A stretch of DNA of 64,000 nucleotides, from NCBI RefSeq assembly GCF_030272615.1, contig NC_081406.1:173174861-173238860 (forward strand). The letters are read 5' to 3'. Positions within the stretch are counted from its first letter, which is position 1; each line of letters starts with the position of its first letter. Shown in pieces: positions 59,988-64,000 of this stretch. This DNA comes from Cryptomeria japonica (taxonomy: Eukaryota > Streptophyta > Pinopsida > Cupressales > Cupressaceae). Under the pieces are notes generated by a model, which did no database searches, was not told the DNA's origin, and was given only the letters and a program-made list of their open reading frames with translations. A program made the translations under genes and the position numbers.

Positions 59988-60262
59988 TGGCATTCACTGT
60001 TCATCACAAAATGCTACCTTTTATCTAAATGCATATGGTTATCTATCTTAGTGACACTCACTGTTCATCACAAAGTGTTGCTTCTATCCTAGTAGTGCTC
60101 CCTGTTCATCACAAAGTACTATGTGTGTGACATTCCCTGTTCATCACAAAGTGTTACTCACATTTTGCACTCCCTGTTCATCACAAAGTGCTGCTCATAC
60201 TTTGGGTACTCCCTGTTCATCACAAAGTACTCTATCTTGGTGCTCCCTGTTCATCACAAAGT
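59988..60262 (-). repeat. Seven-copy motif array in the antisense intron
   Basis: The plus strand carries CTCCCTGTTCATCACAAAGT or close variants at about 59988, 60053, 60089, 60133, 60167, 60208 and 60241. The core TGTTCATCACAAA is invariant and the spacers are of unequal length. All copies have the same orientation and lie between the predicted acceptor (59954) and donor (60642). Confidence 0.85.
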
Positions 60263-60404
60263 ACCTTGATCTATCCTAATCTTCCTAGAGGACCTGCTTG
60301 AGTGTATCCTCTCAGCAGCTTATCCAATCGACAGCGTATGTTCATTACAGAACTGCCGATTTGACCTAGAAGACAAAAACCTTGCATTTTTCAGACATAA
60401 ATGC

Positions 60405-60535
60405 ATTTCTAACTCACAAACGCAGCCACATTTGACACAAACGCGGTTCCAGACACAGACGTGCCTGCCACAGACACAGACACGCCTATCGGACATAGAC
60501 GCGCCTGGCACTGACGCAGATGCGATTTCACGTTT
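60405..60535 (-). repeat. GCGTCTGTGT-type motif array in the antisense intron
   Basis: On the minus strand, variants such as GCGTCTATGT, GTGTCTGTGT, ACGTCTGTGT and GCGTTTGTGT are spaced by about 15-25 bases. They match the motif of the sense leader, read in the direction of antisense transcription. A second diverged copy is at 61835-61995. Confidence 0.8.
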
Positions 60536-60831
60536 TTGCACTTTTTTGTATACTATTCCTAGGCACATTTATTGCTCTATTCGACATGCATTAATGACAA
60601 AAGCAAATGCGTCAAAGTACGAGGAGGTTTGGTGGTACTTACCGGCTCTCCTGTCTTTGTTGGTCTCTGAAATCGATGAACGCGGTTGAATCTGTGCATG
60701 AAAGCCATCGCTGCTGACTGCTGCTGCTCTTTTTCTTGCTCTGCACTGTGATCTCGTGAAGGTGTAGATGACAATGAGGATGTCTTTTTCCTATGGTCTA
60801 TCTTATAGCCTACCCTAGCCTTGGCCTTCAT

Positions 60832-61053
60832 TTCCCGAGTCAGTCTTCTTTATCCCGCGACTTTGTCACTTTATTCGGTCAATCGATTCTAGCCTTTCTT
60901 TCTTATCAAGAGATTGTCTGCAATCTTTTCAGACATTTTAATCCAATCTCTCGAGGGGGCATATCATTCCCATACTGGAGCAACTTTGTATCAGTTCATC
61001 TTATCTTCTTTGAAACAACGTGACAAGCCGCATTGTCTCAAAGAGGGGCAAAA
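60832..61053. other. Region between the antisense gene start and the LTR
   Basis: It would contain the antisense promoter. The right end carries the sense polypurine tract AAAGAGGGGCAAAA (61040-61053) directly before the LTR. The block is repeated before the last LTR (62298-62519). Confidence 0.6.
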
Positions 61054-61826
61054 TGTAGACACCTAAAATTGTCCAGTCTAATTAAATAAATATTTTATTT
61101 ATTTAATTATCTAAGCCTAATTCTTCTATTAATTAAATAAATCCTTATTTATTTAATTAATTCATTTATCCTCTTCTAGCCTTATTTCTCATTTAAATAA
61201 ATACATTTATTTATTTAAATTATCCCTTTCCTAAATTAAATAAATATTTTATTTATTTAATTATCCTACTTCTTCTATTAATTAAATAAATCTTTATTTA
61301 TTTAATTAATTCATTATCTTTTTCTACACATGACACATGTCATTCATCTCTTAATTCCTACACTACCTACCTCTTTCATTATTTTGGTATTTCTTTTACC
61401 TACCCTCTAATCCTAGCCGACCTCTCTTTTTACACCTCTCAATCTTATCCCTCCATTTCATATAGTGTCTTCTATTTAAGGAGATGCCTTCTTCATTATC
61501 AAACCCTAATCACTCATGCTAATGATCATTTTTGGCTACACTACGATCCTACTTGCAACCACATTCCGTTCTTTGTTGAGCTCTTGTGCATATAAAAATC
61601 TAAGAGCAAATATATCAAGCAAGATCAATGGAGATAGGAAGAATGGAGATCAAAACCCTATTGGACATGTAATGGTATAATCTTTGTGATTTCATGTGAT
61701 TTGCATTGTCTTAGGTAATCTTCATATGTTATGGTGGATCTTTGTTGTTGTTAGGCTAGGTTTTTGTGGTTGAATTCATTTAGCCTTTCAATATTGTTAT
61801 TATTGTATCCATTTTCACCATATACA
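61054..61826 (+). repeat. Second LTR of element E
   Basis: 773 bp, TGTAGACACC to CCATATACA. It is followed not by flanking DNA but by another copy of the element's 3' internal end. By eye it shares several variants with the third LTR that differ from the first. Confidence 0.95.
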
Positions 61827-62519
61827 AGCACGACTAAACAACACAGACGCGCCTGTTTGACATAAACATGCCTACATTTGTCACAAACGCAACTTTGCAA
61901 CATAAACGTGCCTGAAAGGCACATACGCGGCCGCATTTGACACAAACGCGATTCCAGACACAGACGCGCCTGGCACTGACGCAGACGCGATTTCACGTTT
62001 TTGCACTTTTTTGTATACTATTCCTAGGCGCATTTATTGCTCTATTCGACACGCATTAATGACAAAAGAAAATGCGTCAAAGTATGAGGAGGTTTGGTGT
62101 TACTTACCGGCTCTCCTGCCTCTGCTGGTCTCTGAAATCGGCGAATGCAGTCGAATTTGTGTACGAAGGCCATCGTTGCTGACTGCTGCTGCTCTTTTTC
62201 TCGCTCTGCACTGTGATCTTGTGAGGGTGTAGATGACAATGAGGACGTCTTTTCCCCTGTGGTCTATCTTATAGCCTACCCTAACCCTCGCCTTCATTTC
62301 CCGAGTCAGTCTTCTTCATCCCGTGACTTTGTCACTTTATCCGACCAATCCATTCTAGCCTTTCTTTCTTATCGAGAGATTGTCTGCAATCTCTTCAGAC
62401 AGTTTCATCCAATCTCTCGAGGGGGCATATCATTCCCATCTTGGGGCAAATTTGTATCAGTTCATCTTATCTTCTTTGAAACAACGCGACAAGCTGCATT
62501 CTCTCAAAGAGGGGCAAAA
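61827..62519 (-). pseudogene. Duplicated 3' internal end with antisense exon 1
   Basis: This 693-bp segment repeats, with divergence, the sequence before the second LTR. It includes the GCGTCTGTGT-type array (61835-61995), the antisense exon 1 (62297-62109, donor GTAAGT kept, with a single-base insertion that shifts its frame after about 15 codons) and the polypurine tract AAAGAGGGGCAAAA. The plant mobile domain exon and the motif array of 59988-60262 are missing. Confidence 0.85.
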
Positions 62520-63292
62520 TGTAGACACCTAAAATTGTCCAGTCTAATTAAATAAATATTTTATTTATTTAATTATCTAAGCCTAATTCTTCTATTAATT
62601 AAATAAATCCTTATTTATTTAATTAATTCATTTATCCTCTTCTAGCCTTATTTCTCATTTAAATAAATACATTTATTTATTTAAATTATCCCTTTTCTAA
62701 ATTAAATAAATATTTTATTTATTTAATTATCCTACTTCTTCTATTAATTAAATAAATCTTTATTTATTTAATTAATTCATTATCTTTTTCTACAAATGAC
62801 ACATGTCATTCATCTCTTAATTCTTACACTACCTACCTCTTTCATTATTTTGGTATTTCTTTTACCTACCCTCTAATCCTAGCCGACCTCTCTTTTTACA
62901 CCTCTCAATCTTATCCCTCCATTTCATATAGTGTCTTCTATTTAAGGAGATGCCTTCTTCATTATCAAACCCTAATCACTCATGCTAATGATCATTTTTG
63001 GCTACATTACGATCCTACTTGCAACCACATTCCGTTCTTTGTTGAGCTCTTGTGCATATAAAAATCTGAGAGCAAATATATCAAGCAAGATCAATGGAGA
63101 TAGGAAGAATGGAGATCAAAACCCTATTGGACATGTAATGGTATAATCTTTGTGATTTCATGTGATTTGCATTGTCTTAGGTAATCTTCATATGTTATGG
63201 TGGATCTTTGTTGTTGTTAGGCTAGGGTTTTGTGGTTGAATTCATTTAGCCTTTCAATATTGTTATTATTGTATCCATTTTCACCATATACA
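62520..63292 (+). repeat. Third LTR of element E
   Basis: 773 bp, TGTAGACACC to CCATATACA, followed by the target duplication ATAGG (63293-63297), so it is the outer 3' end of the insertion. Confidence 0.95.
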
Positions 63293-63297
63293 ATAGG

Positions 63298-64000
63298 TTG
63301 TTGTACCTCTAGAAATATGGGCATAGGAGGCCTAGGTGCTATCTTCCTAGCTTGAATTAAGATATTTTCTTTCCTTATAGAAACATTAAATGTTGTTAGT
63401 AACATATTCCCATCCATATATTGTATCATCACAGAGATGTCATAATTCAAATATTTAAGGTAATACAAGAATGCATAATCATTTGAGGGTCTTACTAAGG
63501 CTGGAATCCTATTCCAAGTCTTTTGAAATCGGTGGTTGAAGTTTGTCATATGCTCATGTGGAGCTCTTTTGATGGTAGAGAGCTTATCCACCAATAAGAG
63601 ATGATCTGACTTGTCCTCAAAAGCTGGTTCAATCGATCTCCTAGCAGGTCCCCTGCAGCTATTAAGTTTACAATGAAGCCTCTAGACAACTGGAGGTCTT
63701 TACCCTTGAAAGAAGCTGCTAAGAACCTCATTGTAACATTTTCTTTGGTGATGTGATGCACTCCACACAAGGAGGCCACATCTCTAATATGCTTAATGGT
63801 TATTGTATGATCTTCTCCAGTGAAGAAAGGTAAGCTCTTCAGAGTTGCAGCTGGGATATCATCATGTTGGGCCAAATTCAAGAGACTTCCTTGATTAAAA
63901 GGGACAAAGGGCTGATTTCTAGGATGTTGATTATAAGCCATATTTCTTCTTGAAGGATTAGAGCTACTAGGTTTTGTGGAATTATAGGGATTTGATTGGA
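63298..64000 (-). pseudogene. Element F gag, N-terminal part, runs off the window
   Basis: The minus strand reads NMAYNQHPRNQPFVPFNQGS, then TLKSLPFFTGEDHTITIKHI and RFLAASFKGKDLQL, the retrotransposon gag core. After a frameshift near 63600 comes MTNFNHRFQKTWNRIPALVR. The frame upstream of the methionine at 63941 stays open, so the true start may lie beyond the edge. It is split from the C-terminal gag (45481-46522) by element E. Confidence 0.8.

Larger units (their letters stand above)
58706..60831 (-). pseudogene. Antisense spliced gene with plant mobile domain
   Basis: Predicted exon 1 is 60831-60643 (MKAKARVGYKIDHRKK to GEP, 63 codons, phase 0) with donor GTAAGT. Exon 2 is 59953-58706, after acceptor CTGCAG, and is in frame. 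Exon 2 begins with a plant mobile domain segment (MGLRHVLYVPEFQANMGLLT, ERWHSETCTFHLPMGEMTVT, MEDVYRILHIPIDGEL). A glycine/glutamine/proline-rich linker built on 6-base repeats, a coiled coil (LERERDRLRTRLRYTKRERD) and a short tail (EEIAYWRDLYYGVVP) follow. In-frame stops lie near 59590, 59553, 59365 and 58998. PMD proteins are known from MAIL-type host genes and from transposons, and antisense ORFs after pol are reported in Tat elements. The role is unknown. Confidence 0.75.
46528..63292 (+). mobile_element. Tat/Ogre-like Ty3/gypsy element E with three LTRs
   Basis: Perfect 5-bp target duplications ATAGG (46523-46527 and 63293-63297) bracket a 16,765-bp element inserted in the gag of element F. 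In order: 5' LTR, leader, gag, protease with G-patch, RT, RNase H, extra RNase H, integrase, structured 3' region, antisense gene, polypurine tract, LTR, a 693-bp copy of the 3' internal end, and a third LTR. The domain order and antisense ORF match Tat-lineage elements. Coding is disrupted only by substitutions and one in-frame RT deletion. Confidence 0.92.

Noticed and set aside
59988-60262. Possible CRISPR-like array
   Set aside because: Repeats have irregular short spacers, lie in a plant retroelement intron and have no cas genes. A CRISPR reading has no support.

Overview
This window looks like intergenic DNA from a large plant nuclear genome, most likely a gymnosperm and perhaps a conifer. 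The taxonomic call is inference. It rests on AT-rich non-coding DNA, dense nested LTR retrotransposons of both Ty1/copia and Ty3/gypsy type, a plant HIPP-like gene with short introns, and a plant mobile domain ORF. There is no prokaryotic gene organisation and I see no tRNA or rRNA gene.

Layout. 1-12.6 kb: AT-rich DNA with one credible intact host gene, a small three-exon HMA-domain protein with a CaaX end (3351-4022, minus). Around it lie foldback and MITE elements, local tandem duplications, a duplicate of the gene's 5' flank (8860-9070), a self-complementary minisatellite (9664-10680) and a broken BTB/POZ fragment. 12.65-14.45 kb: a decayed, apparently multi-exon minus-strand gene of unknown function. 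14.64-21.4 kb: a degenerate minus-strand Copia element (A) carrying a solo LTR of a second family (B). 22.07-34.58 kb: a LINE remnant split by a solo LTR (C), which is split by a 9.7 kb LTR element of family B (23767-33428). That element has a gag and a second long ORF but no recognisable pol, and its gag is interrupted by another insertion plus a CT/GA microsatellite. 34.58-64 kb: a minus-strand Ty3/gypsy element (F), running off the right edge, whose pol order reads protease, extra RNase H, RT, RNase H, integrase. F is interrupted by a solo LTR (E1, TSD CTCCT) and by a 16.8 kb plus-strand Tat/Ogre-like element (E, 46528-63292, TSD ATAGG).

Element E is the most informative part. It has three 773-bp LTRs rather than two and one uninterrupted gag-pol reading frame of about 2,490 codons, broken by ten stops that all look like C-to-T or G-to-A changes. 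Just after the pol stop are three hairpins of the same unusual architecture with changing but still paired stems. Downstream is an antisense, spliced gene with a plant mobile domain whose intron carries two short-motif arrays. One of those motifs (GCGTCTGTGT) is also repeated in the sense leader, in the same orientation relative to transcription.

The elements appear inactive: the coding regions carry stops, frameshifts or lost catalytic residues. All calls come from reading the sequence and supplied translations by eye. No database search, alignment score or folding energy was computed.
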